From positions 17,938,001-18,002,000 of the forward strand of contig NC_072801.1 in assembly GCF_028583425.1 (NCBI RefSeq): a stretch of 64,000 bases of DNA, read 5' to 3'. Source of the DNA: Eublepharis macularius (lineage: Eukaryota; Chordata; Lepidosauria; Squamata; Eublepharidae). Position 1 is the stretch's first letter, and every line of letters begins with the position of its first letter. The position numbers were made by a program, and so were the translations under genes. This document shows, piece by piece, positions 1 through 12,407 of this stretch. The notes below the pieces were generated by a model. The model worked only from the letters and a program-made list of their open reading frames with translations. It ran no database searches and was not told the DNA's origin.

Positions 1-289
1 CCCTACAAAACAGCAACGAACCCCAGCACATGTAGAAAATTAGGTTGGCAGTCAAAATGTTCTGACGAATATGTTTGCACCCCCTCCACACAAAAAAGAA
101 CTTCTCACAAATTGTCACCCATTTAGCAGTTCGGAAGATGCCAGCAGTTTGTAGGAATTGGACTATCAGCAGGAACATTTCATGTTCCACCTCATTGCTA
201 TTAACGATGGAATTCAGTTCAGCATAAGACTTCTTGAAAAAGACAAAACTTTGAAAAACAAAAACGGTTCTTTGTACTTTGTTTAAACA

Positions 290-500
290 AAGTATTTGAG
301 GGGTACATGCCTCGTATACAGAAGGACCCAGGTATAGTCTCCAGCATCTGCAGTTAACTGGATCTTGGACAGATGAAGTTAGAGAAGTCCATTCCCTACT
401 TGAGACCCTGAAGAACCACTGCCAATCAAACCAGACAATACTAACTTGGGAGCCCTAGAAGTCTGACTCAGTAAATGGCAGCATTAAACACCTCATTGGC
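290..500 (+). repeat. tRNA-Ala-like SINE, diverged
   Basis: Contains remnants of 'CAGAAGG-CCCAGGT...TCTCCAGC', then 'GAGACCCTG', 'CAGACAATACTAAC' and 'CTGACTCAGTA', the order seen in the better copies at 1810 and 49.5 kb. It lies in the PDXDC1 intron downstream of exon 4. Confidence 0.55.
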
Positions 501-920
501 CTGAAAAGAAAACTGGTTTTCCCGAATGCACTGTCAAAAAATTATGGTGGTAGTTTTGTACAACAATTAATTTTTTTTCTGTATATAGCCTTTTTTCCCC
601 ATGAAGGGGATCATCTTACATTCAGGGCTGTCTTCCTTTCCAGTAAATGCGGGTATTCATCTCTTATAAAAATGTGTTCTTAATCATGCTCTCTTGATAT
701 ACAATGCAAATAGATTTTTAAATAAGTTCACAAGTCCCAGTACAGAATTTAAAAAATACAACGGCATAAAAAGTTAGTGACCAGCTGCCATCAAGGGCCA
801 AGTGGGAACCCCACCTGTTCAGCCCCAAGCCCTTGCTGGACTGCCTCTCCGCTATCACACATCAAGACCGTTTTGATGCACAACTTAGCATTTTGTTGCG
901 GTTGTAAAAATGATTTTGCT
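501..920. other. Unassigned intron sequence
   Basis: AT-rich; no gene or repeat recognised. Confidence 0.4.
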
Positions 921-1324
921 CAGGGCTTTTTTCCAGCTGGAATGCGGTGGAATGCAAATGGCCACATGGCCAGTGGCCCCGCCCCCTGATCTCCAGACAG
1001 AGGAAAGTTTAGATTGCCCTCTGTGCCGCGGAGGGCAATCTAAACTTGCCCTCCGCAGGCAAGCACCCCCTGATCTCCCCTCTGTCTGGAGATCAGGGGG
1101 TGGGGCCACCAGCCATACGACCATTTTCGCGGAGGGAGATTTAAACTTTAAAATACTCCCCCCTTGTTCCAGTTGACCCAAAGTGACATCATTGGCCCTG
1201 GGAGCATGCGTGCACTTTGTGCGCATGCATGTTGTACCAGGGGCACCATCTCCTGCCAGGAGTTTCTGCCTGTGCTGGCAACCCACTGAGTTCAACCACC
1301 TCTTTTCCCAGAAAAAAAGCCCTG
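921..1324 (+). mobile_element. hAT-type MITE, family A, with perfect 8-bp TSD
   Basis: Starts CAGGGCTTTTTTCCAGC and ends GAAAAAAAGCCCTG. It is flanked by the perfect 8-base duplication ATTTTGCT (913-920 and 1325-1332), diagnostic of hAT transposition. The centre is a large palindrome around 'CCGCCCCCTGATCTCCAGACAGAGG'-like arms (written here in part). No transposase is encoded. Confidence 0.9.
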
Positions 1325-1428
1325 ATTTTGCTAGCCACTTTGTAAAGGTCCGTGAAAGCTGGGACACAAATTATCTAAGTAAGTTAAAAAATGAGAGAGA
1401 ACATTTTAGCAGAGCACCAAATGCCCAC

Positions 1429-1512
1429 CTGTAAGACTGCATGGATTCCTCCTCCTCATCGCCGTGCATAAGATTCTGAACTAACTGAAGAATGCTCACC
1501 ATATCTTGCCCA
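1429..1512 (-). CDS. PDXDC1: PDXDC1 coding exon 4 (partial gene)
   Basis: Read on the minus strand, this 84-base exon follows an AG acceptor after a pyrimidine-rich tract and ends at a GT donor (GTGGGC). It encodes GQDMVSILQLVQNLMHGDEE followed by EEESMQSYR-like residues, close to the human PDXDC1 stretch QDMVSILQLVQNLMHGDEDEE. It begins by completing a Ser codon split with exon 3 (phase 2) and leaves two bases for exon 5, which I do not find in the remaining 1.4 kb, so the gene continues off the left edge. PDXDC1 is a pyridoxal-phosphate-dependent decarboxylase-family protein of group II; this segment lies N-terminal to the PLP fold, so no catalytic lysine is expected here. Phase continuity with exon 3 makes the assignment strong. 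Confidence 0.93.
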
Positions 1513-1799
1513 CTACAGAAAGAAAAGAAGAAATTAAAAATAAGATTACAGCTCAAATCAAGAGAGTTATCTCTCATACAGATTAAGACGGCATAAAGAG
1601 AGGAGACAGATGTTCAAAAAAGGAGCAGAGTCTCAACTTCTAACAATATAAACACATGTATCTGATAACATGCATTTTAAAAAAAGATATATTCATGCAC
1701 AAACATCTTGCGTTTGTGATCATTTGTAAGCTGCTTTGAGTAACTTGTCTAGAAAAGCAGCATGTCATGAACAATATTCGCCCTGAACAATGAATTATC

Positions 1800-1980
1800 A
1801 TGGGTATTATTATGAGGGGCACTGTGGCATCGCGGGCTCAATCCCCAGCCTCTCCAGTTAAAAACACCTGGTGGTAGATGATGTGAAAGACCTCTGCCCA
1901 GGTCCTGCTGCCAGTTTGAGCAGACAAGACTGGCAGGCCACAGGTCTGAATCAGTAGAAGGTGGTTTCATGTATTCATAC
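1800..1980 (+). repeat. tRNA-Ala-like SINE
   Basis: Begins with an A-box-like region, has a B-box-like GGCTCAATCCCCAGCC and CTCCAGTTAAAA, then GATGTGAAAGACCTCTGCC and a tail GTCTGAATCAGTAGAAGG. The head resembles tRNA-Ala(TGC), in which GGTTCAATCCCCAGC precedes the acceptor arm. Confidence 0.65.
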
Positions 1981-2791
1981 AACTAGTAAAGCAATACAAA
2001 AGATTCATAAAACCATTCTAAAGAATTGGGAAGAGAAACTATCCATGGCTGCTTCTTTTCTTCGAGATCACACAAAGCACACAGTCCACTGGAACTGTGC
2101 TATTTAAGGAGATATTGGGAGACAGGTGGGCAAGCATGCAGAATGACAGGTGTAGGAAGAGGAGAGTAAGTTGTCTTGCACCAAGGATCAAAGCAGCCAC
2201 ACACCCTCCCATGTTTTTTTTCAAGACTAACAGCAGCCACAGAAGTTCCTGATGACAGCTGGAGTCACAGGGAGGGGGGGCGGTGTTTAAACTTTTCTGC
2301 GCTGTGCTGTTTTTCCACCTGAACTGCTCATCCTTTGCCACTGCTACATGTCCTGTAGGGGAAAATATACAGAGCCTCTGCCAGGGGGGCAACAGTGCCT
2401 CTGAAGAGCTAGCCGAAGCTGGGAAAATAGCACAGAAAAACAGCATGAAGGTTTTTCCTCCCCTGGCAGTCCCGGTCCAAACTTAGGATTCCAGCCAGTG
2501 CTAAATTCCCTTTCCAAAAACACGGGGAACCTGTTTGCAGATCTGCTAGTATCACATTTCATTTGACGTCGAGATCTGGAAACGCGAGGGGATTAAACCT
2601 GCGAACAAAGCCTCCATTCCAACCTTAAAGTATCCCGTCCCTTCACACATCCTGAGATCTGACTCTGATTTCCTGTGGCCAAGCCCTCACAGAGGGGCTT
2701 TAAAAGATGGAACTAAAACATGGACTCAAACCATTTATTTATTTAAATAAACACCAATGATAAAGCAACGATCTATTAAAAGGATACTCAC
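1981..2791. other. Unassigned PDXDC1 intron 3 sequence
   Basis: No coding similarity or repeat family recognised; open frames on both strands here look incidental. Confidence 0.4.
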
Positions 2792-2857
2792 CTGCCTTGA
2801 AGGGGGCCAGGAATATCTTTTCTTGTATACTTCTTTTCATTTTCTTCCTCTGCTTTC
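2792..2857 (-). CDS. PDXDC1: PDXDC1 coding exon 3
   Basis: This 66-base minus-strand exon sits between an AG acceptor (AATTAG) and a consensus donor GTGAGT. It completes an Arg codon begun in exon 2, then reads KAEEENEKKYTRKDIPGPLQ-G, matching human RTEEENGKK...GDIPGPLQG. The EEEN and DIPGPLQG blocks are the diagnostic parts. It is too short to show as a long open frame and was found by reading the reverse complement between exons 2 and 4. The phases (2 in, 2 out) fit both neighbours exactly. Confidence 0.93.
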
Positions 2858-3351
2858 CTAATTGGAATATACAATGTTAAGAGTTGTTTGTATTCTGATC
2901 TCTTCCTCCTTCCACCATCCCATAATACTGTTGTCCTAGTGCTATACTGTATTCTTTCCCCTGGAAGAATGAATCACAGTTGCTTTCATACATGGGAGAA
3001 AATAAAGAGGGACAACTGGGGATTCTGCAGACCCAAGTTTGGGTCTAAATCCCCTTGTAGCATCTGTGTCTGGGAGGTCAGATTTTGCTTGGACTGGCAC
3101 AGCCAGATCTGGGTGGATCCAAGAGAGGAGATGGTTTTATCTTCATCACAGTTGGGATTGTTCATTTTTAGACACACGTCATTTGTCACAGAAAACTAGT
3201 TACAATTAATTATAAATCAGGACGGGAAAACAGAACAAAATACTATTTCTTCCAACCATGGCCTATCTTACTACACCAAGCAGAAAGTTATCTCCAGCAA
3301 TGGCCATGCAATATTGATGCAGCCTTCTTGTAGGCTATTACTATCCAATAC

Positions 3352-3425
3352 CTCTGATTGTCTTCAAGCATCTTCATGGCCTCATTAAGATTCTTTCCCA
3401 TTTCTGCTAAGGTAGGGTCAACCAT
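3352..3425 (-). CDS. PDXDC1: PDXDC1 coding exon 2
   Basis: This 74-base minus-strand exon has acceptor ATTACAG and donor GTATTG. It encodes MVDPTLAEMGKNLNEAMKML then EDNQ plus two bases, matching human IADPTLAEMGKNLKEAVKMLEDSQ almost residue for residue. The exon enters in phase 0, consistent with exon 1 ending on a complete Lys codon. The reading frame could begin at the first ATG of this exon by itself, but homology places the start in exon 1, 17 kb upstream. Confidence 0.94.
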
Positions 3426-4121
3426 CTGTAATTTTAAATATGAAATATTTGTGTTAGCCTTACAAACTGCCACTCCTTTTTCTACACCAATACCACCCCC
3501 AGCATATATTAAGCAGAGCCAACAGCATTAATTACAGCCATGCTTTCAGAAATGTTTCTGAAAAGGTTTGTTCTTAAACTCCAGAGAGGTGCTGTAATTA
3601 ATGCCAGAACTGAAAGCTTTCCAGGTGCTTAAAATTTTAACATCTGAGGCCCAAGGATGAGGAGTTTTCTCAGCCTTATATGAGGCTAATTCCTGACGAT
3701 CAGATTCTGGGCCCCAATGAATCTGATGTAATTTTGCAGTCCTGATTCCGAAGCACCCTACATTAAAATAAACGCACTAGCATTCTCGCCACATGATGCA
3801 TCTGTGAAAAATTTAAACATTTGCTTGAAGATATTGTATAACTTTTAAGGAAGTGTAAAACATGTTAACTTAGTCTTTGGGTGGGTATCATTCAAACAGG
3901 ATGAGTAACTGGCCTTGCTGGAGAAAGCAGCTGGGAATACTGAAACAAATTCAAGCTGGTAAGTTTTAGTGGTTACACTGCAATCAAAGCAAAATGGTAT
4001 GTTTTTTAAAAAACATGTCCTAGTCAGTCCCAACAGTACAGTTCTGCTAAAATTAAAACAAAGCAGGTTGTTTGTGAAGGGTAAACATAATTAGTTACTT
4101 GAGAATGAATTTGAGTGCAGG

Positions 4122-4453
4122 CAGGGCTTTTTTTCAGCGGGAACGACGGGGAATGGAGTTCCGGCACCTCTTGAAAATGGTCACATGGCTGGTGGCCCCG
4201 CCCTCTGATTTACAGACAGAGGGGAGTTTAGATTACCCTCTGTGCCGCTGGAACAGCACGGAGGGCAATCTAAACTCCCCTTTGTCTGGAGATCAGGGGA
4301 CGGGGCCACCGACCATGTGACCATTTCGCCAAGGGCAATTTAAACTCTAAAAACCTCCCCCCTTGTTCCAACTAACCCAAAGTGATGTCATTGTGCGGTC
4401 CTGAGTTCCACCACTGAGTTCCACCACCTCTTTTCCCAGAAAAAAAAGCCCTG
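4122..4453 (+). mobile_element. hAT-type MITE, family A, perfect TSD
   Basis: CAGGGCTTTTTTTC at the left, GAAAAAAAAGCCCTG at the right, and the 8-base duplication AGTGCAGG at 4114-4121 and 4454-4461. About 332 bases with an internal palindrome. It lies in PDXDC1 intron 1. Confidence 0.93.
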
Positions 4454-4706
4454 AGTGCAGGCATTTGTAACAAAAGGTGGTGACCATTTCTGGTGGGTCA
4501 CCAGTTAAAAGCTAGGATTCTTGTAAAGAATGATGAATTAGAGGTACCATTCGAAGGGGCTTTAGAATGTTAAGACCACCTAAGACAATCCTGTCTATTC
4601 CAGTGGGCAGTTGCTCTCCAGGGTCTCCGGCAGGGAGGAGCCTTTTCATCACCTGCTCCTTGACATCCTTTTAACTAGAGAAGTCACCGATGAACCTACA
4701 TTTGCA

Positions 4707-4943
4707 TCTCTTTCTTTGTATCTTGCTTTTCTCCCCAATGGGGGCTCAAAGTGGCTTAGAACACCACCCTTCCCTCTCCTCTATTCTCTCACAACAATCA
4801 CCCTGAGGTTAAGTTACGGAGAAGTTAAGTTAGGTGGAGAGAATGCCATCTACCCAAGGTTCCACAGGAGAAGTGGGGATTCAAACCTGGCTCTCTCAGA
4901 ATCCTAGTCTGACACTCTATCCATTAAGTCACACCTGCTCTCA
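4707..4943 (-). repeat. Sauria-type tRNA SINE
   Basis: Read on the minus strand: promoter region, GGATTCTGAGAGAGCCAGG, B-box GGTTTGAATCCCC, then a body with CTCACAACAATCACC-type sequence and a tail 'CATTGGGGAGAAAAGCAAG' followed by ATAC-AAAG. The order matches the squamate Sauria SINE. Confidence 0.75.
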
Positions 4944-5159
4944 ACCTTTTTGCCTATGATGGACCCCCCTTCACTCCCCCCACTCTGAGGCAGATTTTCC
5001 TGCCAAAATCTAAGTTTGCCTGCCTTGGCTGAGCTGTCTCAAGTAGCGTATCTCTAGTTGTGGTTTTAAAATTCTTTCTGCGTCCCAGCCTGATAAACAG
5101 TTATATTTTTGGCTTTTTAGGCCAGCCCAGAAACTTGATGGGGGGAAAAGCAGAAGCTC

Positions 5160-5960
5160 CCTTCTTCTGTGTATGAAATGGCACTGGAGGCGGAATAATG
5201 TTGAAAAGAAACAGAAACTTTATTGTACAGGCAGGGATGGAATAAGGGCAGTTAGGGAATGAAAGTGCTGAGGTAAAACTTGCTGGAAGAATACTCTTTT
5301 TAAGTTTCAGGCAAAAGAGTTTCCTTTAAGCTTAGTTTCTATCTTCTTATTGATGAGTGGTGTTTGGTTCAATACTTTGGTTTCAGTAACAGAGTTTCTT
5401 CACAGAGTTCTCTTTTTAAACTTAGGTTTCCAGACGTTAGTTCAACACAGTTCTCCCTTACAACAGACCTGGGGTCCTCCTTAAAGCCAACCCCCCTTTT
5501 GACACTGGGCAGGAATTATTCCTCTTCACCTAAGAAGACATAATCTACTTGGCTTGAATGGGAGTCTCAACTTACTACCTACTCACTCTGCCAATAAAAC
5601 ACACCCAGTTCTATCTTGGCTGTGTAAATGGGTTTCAGCTTGTGCTGGCTTTGACACTTTGAATTTCTTCACTCAAAACAAAGGTGTTACAGTTAGGGCA
5701 ACTGATATCTTTTCCCTCACTGCAGAGGGGTACCTGTCTGACCCTACTTGTCAGACTCTCTCACACACTCAGCTGTCAACTACTCATTCAAAATCCTGTC
5801 AGCCCCAACTGTCATCCTGAAGCTGATTCTGACTAGCCACTCAGAGAAAGGGGGGAGCAGCCTATCAATCAAGCTATCATTCCAGGCTGTTATTAGCTCC
5901 TTTCCTTCCATCTCTGAGTGCTGCACTGAGGAAACCTTTAAATTGCATTCCATCGTACCT
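5160..5960 (-). mobile_element. Candidate solo LTR or LTR fragment
   Basis: On the minus strand the sequence has the look of an LTR 3' part: CCTGTACAATAAAGTTTC with a polyadenylation signal, preceded by several hundred bases of moderately AT-rich sequence without coding content. The ends are not fixed and no flanking duplication was confirmed. It is a broken, old copy at best. Confidence 0.3.
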
Positions 5961-5984
5961 GCAAAGTCTGTGTTTCTCCCAAAA

Positions 5985-6085
5985 GGCTTCATTCCTAAAA
6001 ATACTTTTCTGGGAGTAAGGCCCATTGAATAAGACGGGACTTTCTTCTGAGTATACCTGCTTAGGCTTGCTCCCTAAAAGTGGAC
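5985..6085. repeat. Fragment of a short dispersed palindromic repeat
   Basis: The segment around GGCCCATTGAATAAGACGGG resembles half of the palindromic elements at 16340 and 53586 (CCCATTGAA...GGGACTT...GAGTA). Confidence 0.4.
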
Positions 6086-6687
6086 ATGGGCCTGACCCAG
6101 CATGCAGTCAGAATAATTTAATGCAGTGGTTGCTATGCCTTCATTGTAGAGAGATCAGATTTAAAGCACACTGGTAGACCATGGGGAGGTTTGCCCAAAA
6201 ACAAAAGCCCCAAGGAGGACACACAAGACTGCAGCCAGCCCAACCAACTGTGACATTGTTCTCTGAGCACAATCTTATATTTGCATTAGCCCAGTGGGTT
6301 TCCACTTCTCAGCATTCTCTGCTGAGGCATCCCTGGCAGGCTGCTTCCTGTCTTTGGGAATACTGTTCTCCAGACATTAGAAAAACCCAAGTCTAAATCT
6401 CTTCTAGAAGAAGTACCAAGACCCTAATCATTAAGGAAAGCTTTTGTGGCCAGAAACAAGCCAGAGGATGGTTCCCTCCAATACAAACATCGCAAAGATA
6501 TTTAATAGTCAACTCAATGGTGATGAATTTGTTCTTCAATGTGAGTAACTGGTCATGCAACTGGTTCTCTTGTATATGCAATGTAATATCCAAGAAGCCT
6601 AACTCACAGAAAACACACCTTCAGTGGGTGCGTTACTCTGGGGATTTCTTACTTGGAAGCTGAACATTCTCGCAAGAATGCAAGAAG

Positions 6688-7175
6688 AGCCCTGCTGGAC
6701 AGCCAGTGGTCCATCCAGTCCAGAATCTTGTTTAATAGCTATCCTGGAGGGACAAAAGCCAAGGCCTGCCCTTTATGTCTCCTAGTGCTGGTATTCTAAC
6801 GACAAAGTTTATTATACAGTCAATGGACCTTTCAGTAATTTATTGCCTCTGGAGGTTCCCTTTAGTCATCAGCTCACCAATAGTAACTGATGGATCTCTC
6901 CTCCTCCATGAATCATTTTTTTAAAGCCTTTTTAAAAAGCCATGTATGCTAGCAGCTATTATGACATGTTCTGACAGTAAATGATACATTATAATCACCT
7001 GCTAAGCAAAGAAGTATTTTATGTTGTCTGTCCTGAACCTATTGCCTATCAACTTCATTTAGGTGGCCCCGAGTTGGTCCTCTCTCTCTTTGCCCCATGC
7101 ATAATGTAATAAACCTTTCATCACATCCCTCCACACTCCAGTTGCAGAAAAGTCCCAGACTCTTTAGTCTGCTGA
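6688..7175 (+). repeat. Old LINE 3' region (CR1-superfamily-like)
   Basis: Contains AAGAGCCCTGCTGGA-CAG-CCAGTGGTCCATCCAGTCCA and, further on, CTGTCCTGAACCTATTGCC-ATCAACTTCATT, a pattern I associate with widespread squamate LINE 3' ends. Diverged; the family name is uncertain. Confidence 0.4.
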
Positions 7176-7184
7176 GATGAAAAG

Positions 7185-7305
7185 AACAAAAATGTAGTGG
7201 CACCTTAAAAAGCAGCTATTTATTTCAAGATGAGCTTTATTTCAAGACGCCATTAGATTTTTTTTGTTTATTTTGCTACGACAGACTAACACGGCTACCC
7301 CCTTT
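7185..7305 (+). repeat. Hairpin retroposon, diverged copy
   Basis: Shows 'GTAGTGGCACCTTAAAAAG', a pair of CAAGATGAGC/CAAGACGCC remnants, and the typical 3' end 'CTACGACAGACTAACACGGC' then TACC. Confidence 0.55.
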
Positions 7306-9224
7306 GTAACTGAGATGGATACACCACATGCTCAAACAAAGATACATCCCCCACCCCTCCAGCGGCAGTTCAGTGTCCAAATTGGCTCACAGTACATCCT
7401 GATTGCTGCGTGTTCTGAGAATCGGGTAAGGTGATAAGAGAATATACAATATGTAAGAAGTGCTGGACTGCATCACATTGGTGCTATAAGGAAAGGGGGG
7501 ACAGCCTCACAGAACCTCGCAGTTAAAACTGAATCCACAGTAACAAAGATGCTCGTTTAATTACTGTGCACATCTCAGATTAGCAGGTGGCGTATAGGAC
7601 TCAAGGCACTGGAAGATGAAACTGCGTTAGCAGAGTTTCCTTAACACAAAGAGAGCAGAGCCAGGTCAGTTAGCACCCGGCTCTCTCCGTCTCAAACACA
7701 CCCAGCGTACACTCCAAATGTCCCAATTTACCAAAGACCGTCCCGATTTTCTGTACCATGTCCCTGTTAAGTCCCTGTCTCTATATTGCTCCCTTCTTTG
7801 CCTTGGGGAGAGAGCTTGTTAAAATACTAGTGCAAGTTTCTTTCATTCTTCAGATTCCATTTCCCAAAGCAGGTCTCTGGAAGATTTAAGGCTGCAGCCC
7901 TCCCAAACAAGAGTTACTCCAGTCTAAGCACAACAAAATCAATCGGCTTGAGTCACTCTGCATAGAATTGCGCTGTCAGTTCCAGTGCAGGGAATGGGTG
8001 CATCTTGTCCATGCTTAAAGATCCCTATGAACATTAAAGGTCCCCATGAAAGGCACATCCTGGTGGCTCACACTGTGGCTGCTCGACTATATTTGAACGG
8101 CTAAAACGAGCTGTTGACAATTAAGTATATTTTCAGCCAAGGCAACAAACACACCCTAGCTGCTTTTAATTGAGCATAGGACAGGCTACTGCAGAGTAAG
8201 CCAATATGGGTCAACACTCTGCATACGGCACTAGGTAATGCTGTATGTGGGTGCACGCAGGACAGGAGATATTCGGACAGTGATTGAGTGGGGCGGGGGG
8301 AGACAGACAGACATGCAATATTAACAAGCGTGTCCTTATTTTCATCTCTGAAATGTTGCACGGTATGAATCAGCAGCCCGCCAGGCTACAAGGGAGGGCC
8401 AGAGAGTGAGGCCCTTTTCACTGGCCCAGCGAGTTATCCCCTCCCCTCCCAGCTGCTCCATATAACTCTGACCAAGTCCAACGCTTGCACTCTGTTTTGA
8501 GTCATTTTGGTTGGTCCCAATAAAATGGATTATTTTTTAGATTTTGTTCTAGCCAGTCTACAGCATAAGAGGCTGCTGTCATTTGCTGGCTTTGACCTAT
8601 TTGCATTTTTTGTTTCTTTGGCTAGGCACCCTGAGGTTTTTTTTCCCCTGCCGCAAAGTCATGTTGAATAAATAAATAAAATGGTTGTGACATATGAACT
8701 GGGTAATAAGCCAGCTCGGAGGTAGAACGTCAATGGAAGCAAACGGCTCATTGTTCACATTCCTCACGATACATGCTCAAGAGAGGGTTTTGCTAGGTGT
8801 AACATTTGGTATTTTTGATGCAGTCTTCAAAAAACAACAGAAAGAGATCAAACACTGCTAGCATGTCACAGATGCTACAATATACGTCTTTGTGGTGGCA
8901 GACGGGAACATTTTTCCTCTAAAGACCTTATGCCTCTGCTTCCAAAATTCTGAAAATGGAGGGTGAAACTCCCTAAACGGTCAAGATAATCCACTCTGAA
9001 CTCTCTGGGGTTGATAGTGCTTCTCTTACCAGTCTTTATTTTATCACAACCTGCTTTTCTTCCATCTTAGGCTTAAATTCAGCATAATGCACTTTCCTAC
9101 CCTTACTGAACACTGATTTGTGAATCAGTGTATATTTTTAACTAGCCTTTTCTTCCAAAGAGCTCAGGGCAGCCTATGTGGTTCTTCCATAAGCCCTCTT
9201 CTACTTATCCTCCCCATCAGTAGC
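7306..9224. other. Unassigned PDXDC1 intron 1 sequence
   Basis: Mostly unrecognised. Around 7905-7970 there is half of a short palindromic repeat (AGTTACTCCAGTCTAAGC), and around 8655-8690 an AATAAATAAATAAAA tail that may be a LINE 3' end. Confidence 0.4.
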
Positions 9225-9395
9225 ATTTTAAAGCCCAACAAGATTTCCAAGGTATACAGTTTGGAGCGTCTCTTTGTCAGGTACAACTTTGACTCTCAAA
9301 AGCTTATACCCTGGAAATCTTGTTGGTTTTTAAAGTGCCACTGGACACAAATCTTGCTCTTCTACTGCCGATTAACGTGGCTACCTACTTGAAAC
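9225..9395 (+). repeat. Hairpin retroposon, 'ATTTCCAGGGTATAAGC' subfamily
   Basis: Complementary arms AACAAGATTTCCAAGGTATA and TATACCCTGGAAATCTTGTT flank a loop with GACTCTCAAAAGCTTATACC. The 3' end reads CTTGCTCTTCTACTGCCGAT then TAACGTGGCTACC. Confidence 0.7.
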
Positions 9396-10099
9396 TAAAA
9401 TTAAGGTAGGTGAGAGTAAAAAAAGAGAGGAAGGGAGAGAGGGAGACTGGTTCAAGGGCTCCCAGTTTTACAGCACAGCGGGGATTTGAACCTGGGCTTC
9501 ACACGAGCCATTCTGAAAACACGGCGGCGGCACCAAGTCCTGTTTCCAGTCTAACTGTCCAACATCAGCTGGGCCCTCTGCTAATGATCAAAACTAACAT
9601 TTTAGCATCTAATTTTTTTTAATGTAAAGATTTCTCTGTTGTTGTGGCTCAGCTGTGGAAATTGCACCCCCATATCTATTTGTTCATACCAAACAAAAGC
9701 AGCTGGGTTTTCTGAGGCTCTCTGTTAGTTATTACATTTTTTATATTTGGGGCCTTTTTTGGTTTGTAGTTGATCCGCCTGTTCCTATCCCGACTGACTT
9801 TCTTGTCTGCTGTACTCATTCTGTTTATATCGCTCGTCCATTGGAGGACCAGTTTCTCCACCAAGCAGGTGCTTGGGGTGCCAGCACTGTGGATGTCAAT
9901 GGGAATTGCCTCCAAGGACTCCACGCTGACAGGCAGGACTGAACCGAGACAGCCTGCTCCTGGCCACCAGCAGAGCAGGAGGACACAACCAGCCTGCCTT
10001 GCTTGGGGGGACAAAATACCTTGAACTGGCCCAGCTCCGTCCGTATTACAATCTGTTTCTTTGATTTGGTTTTTGTCTAGGATGCTTTCTTTCTCTAAT

Positions 10100-10312
10100 T
10101 TCACAGGGGTAGCTGCGTTGGTCTGCAGCAGCAGAGAAAGATTTGAGTTCAGTGGCACCTTAACAACCAAAAAGATTTCCAGGGTGTAAGCTTTTGAGAG
10201 CCAAAGCTCTGGTACTTAACAAAGGGAGCTTTGACTCTTGAAAGCCTATACCCTGGAAATCTTGTTGGTCTTTAAGGTACTACTGCACTCGAATCTTGCT
10301 CTTCTTTTTCAA
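10100..10312. repeat. Hairpin retroposon, inverted-arm copy
   Basis: Begins CAGGGGTAGCTGCGTTGGTC, then an arm AGATTTCCAGGGTGTAAGC and its complement GCCTATACCCTGGAAATCT, ending in CTTGCTCTTC. A target duplication was not clear. Confidence 0.65.
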
Positions 10313-12407
10313 ACTGGTTATAAAGAATCAAATAAGGGACAGCGCATGGCTTTAGGACAGGTCTTTATACTATTAATTACTGCGTAACACTTAACTGTTG
10401 TGACTTTTGCATAAAGAACATCATGCTGGTAGTATGGGTTAGAAAGATTTTACATAAGCATGCATGTGACAAGCGGGCGCTTGAACAACACACAGGCGTC
10501 ACGCAGGAATGTTTATCTCTGATCCAGTATTGCCTTGGGATCTGCAGAGGGTACATTCGATGGCAATGATTGACTTGTTGCTATGCAATATATGACAGAG
10601 CCCCTTGTGAGAAGATGCTCAAAACAATACCATCTTATGCCTATCAGAGTCCACTGGCAAAAGCAGCCACAAGAAACTCCAAGATGATGCAGTCCCATAA
10701 GCTGCCCTGCCTCATCCCTGCAGCGTCCTATTTTCACCTCTCGTTAAAGCTTCTGGAATTTCTTGGGGGAGAACGTAAGAAACGAGCCACCTTCTTCTCA
10801 CCCATTGAATCCACAGGATCCAGTCGCTTTAGCGCTCTTTCCCGGATGCCCAGAATGCCATTAATAGGATAGGGTTACAAAGCAGGTGGTTGCCAATCAG
10901 GCCAAACCGGTTTTCCTTTCAACACAGGGCTGCTTTGCCTATTACAAAAACTCTACACAGAAATTGCCCAAGCTGGAGATACGTCATTCTAGACATTCAC
11001 TGTACACATGTATGTTTTCCAGGGTCCAGCAAAAAGCTGCAAATGGGCTGGGTATGCAGCACAAAATATACGTGAGCCACCATCACAACCCTCATACGCA
11101 CCCGTGGCTGTCTCCAGAATACGCTGCAATGCATGAAGCAGGCCTCAACCACAGGGAAACCGGCAATTTAATTGATTTAAACTAATGTAGACCGTGACCA
11201 CCCAAGAAATGGCTGCAACCGCGCAGCAACCCAAGATAGCCAATTCCTACTCCATAATGAGAATGGCTGCAAAGAGAATGCAAAACGGCCGCACTGTGCC
11301 TGGCTTCATTATGGTTTAGCAGTTTCATCCCTTGCAGCTGGTTGGCAAAAGGTGAATTTGAAGGCGTTTGCTTCCTACTTGGGTGGCAAACTCAGCCTAT
11401 CTAACCTAAAATAAGCCAAGCTCTGAAACATGAGTACTCATGGGCTTAGACTGGAGTAACTCTCCTTAAGATTGCACTGTGGATCTACCAAGAGCTATTC
11501 AAGACGGCCACCTTCCATCCGCAGTTATTTGTCCCTTCCTAACGTATTCAGTACATCAAAAAAATCAGCAAGGAAAACTTTTACTTGTATTTCTTGGTCA
11601 AGTGAACTCACACACTGAATTGCGAGAACACAAGTGATGTAAATTTCACTTAACTGTTTAAACTACCAACAATTTTATTGTCTAATCCAGTGACACTCAT
11701 CTTTGACATGCCACCTGAGGCTCTTCTGGGCACTGTACCCCAATGTGGCACCCAGCCCATGTTTTAGGAAAGCGGGCAAGGCCATTGCATCACGTGGCTT
11801 ATGGTTGGCAGGTGGTTTGCGCCTTGAAACGGCCACTGGTGGAGGGTCTAGAGGACGGGTAAGCTGAGAGCCTTCCTAAACGACAGGTCGTGCCATGGAT
11901 GGAAATAAAGGGCCCGTCCTCTCCAACAAACCCCTGCCCTTCTCTGCAGCCTTTGTGCTCCCATCTCAGCATTTGGGCAGCTGCCAGGAAGAGAGCAAGC
12001 TGGCCACAGAGAAGAACGACCACCACGACCACCACCCAGGAAAAGAGCAAGTTGGCCACAGTGCGGTAGTGGTGGTTTTACTCCTCTTTCTCCACAACCA
12101 ACTTGTTTTCGTACCGGTCCCTTGGCACCCACTCATCCTACTCTGCCTCATGCTGAAGAAACAGTGGGAAGGGCACAGAGGGAAGTTCTTTCTCTCACTC
12201 CAGATAGACAAGGGTAAGGTTCAGCAGCATTGAGGAGAGACAACCATCTCTTATATTACTGCATGCATGTCTTTGGTAGGGTTGTGCACAGGGCTCACAG
12301 GAGTCACGTGGCTCTTGTAGTTTATGGTAATTGCAAATGTTGAACTCCCTGAGCTGCAGAAGGAGTACCACTGGTTTAAACATTAACAAGTTCACAGTCT
12401 ATCCGGT
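10313..12407. other. Unassigned PDXDC1 intron 1 sequence
   Basis: Nothing assigned except a short palindromic-repeat half near 11438-11480 (GGGCTTAGACTGGAGTAACT). The open frames here show low-complexity His/Arg/Ser composition and no family match. Confidence 0.4.
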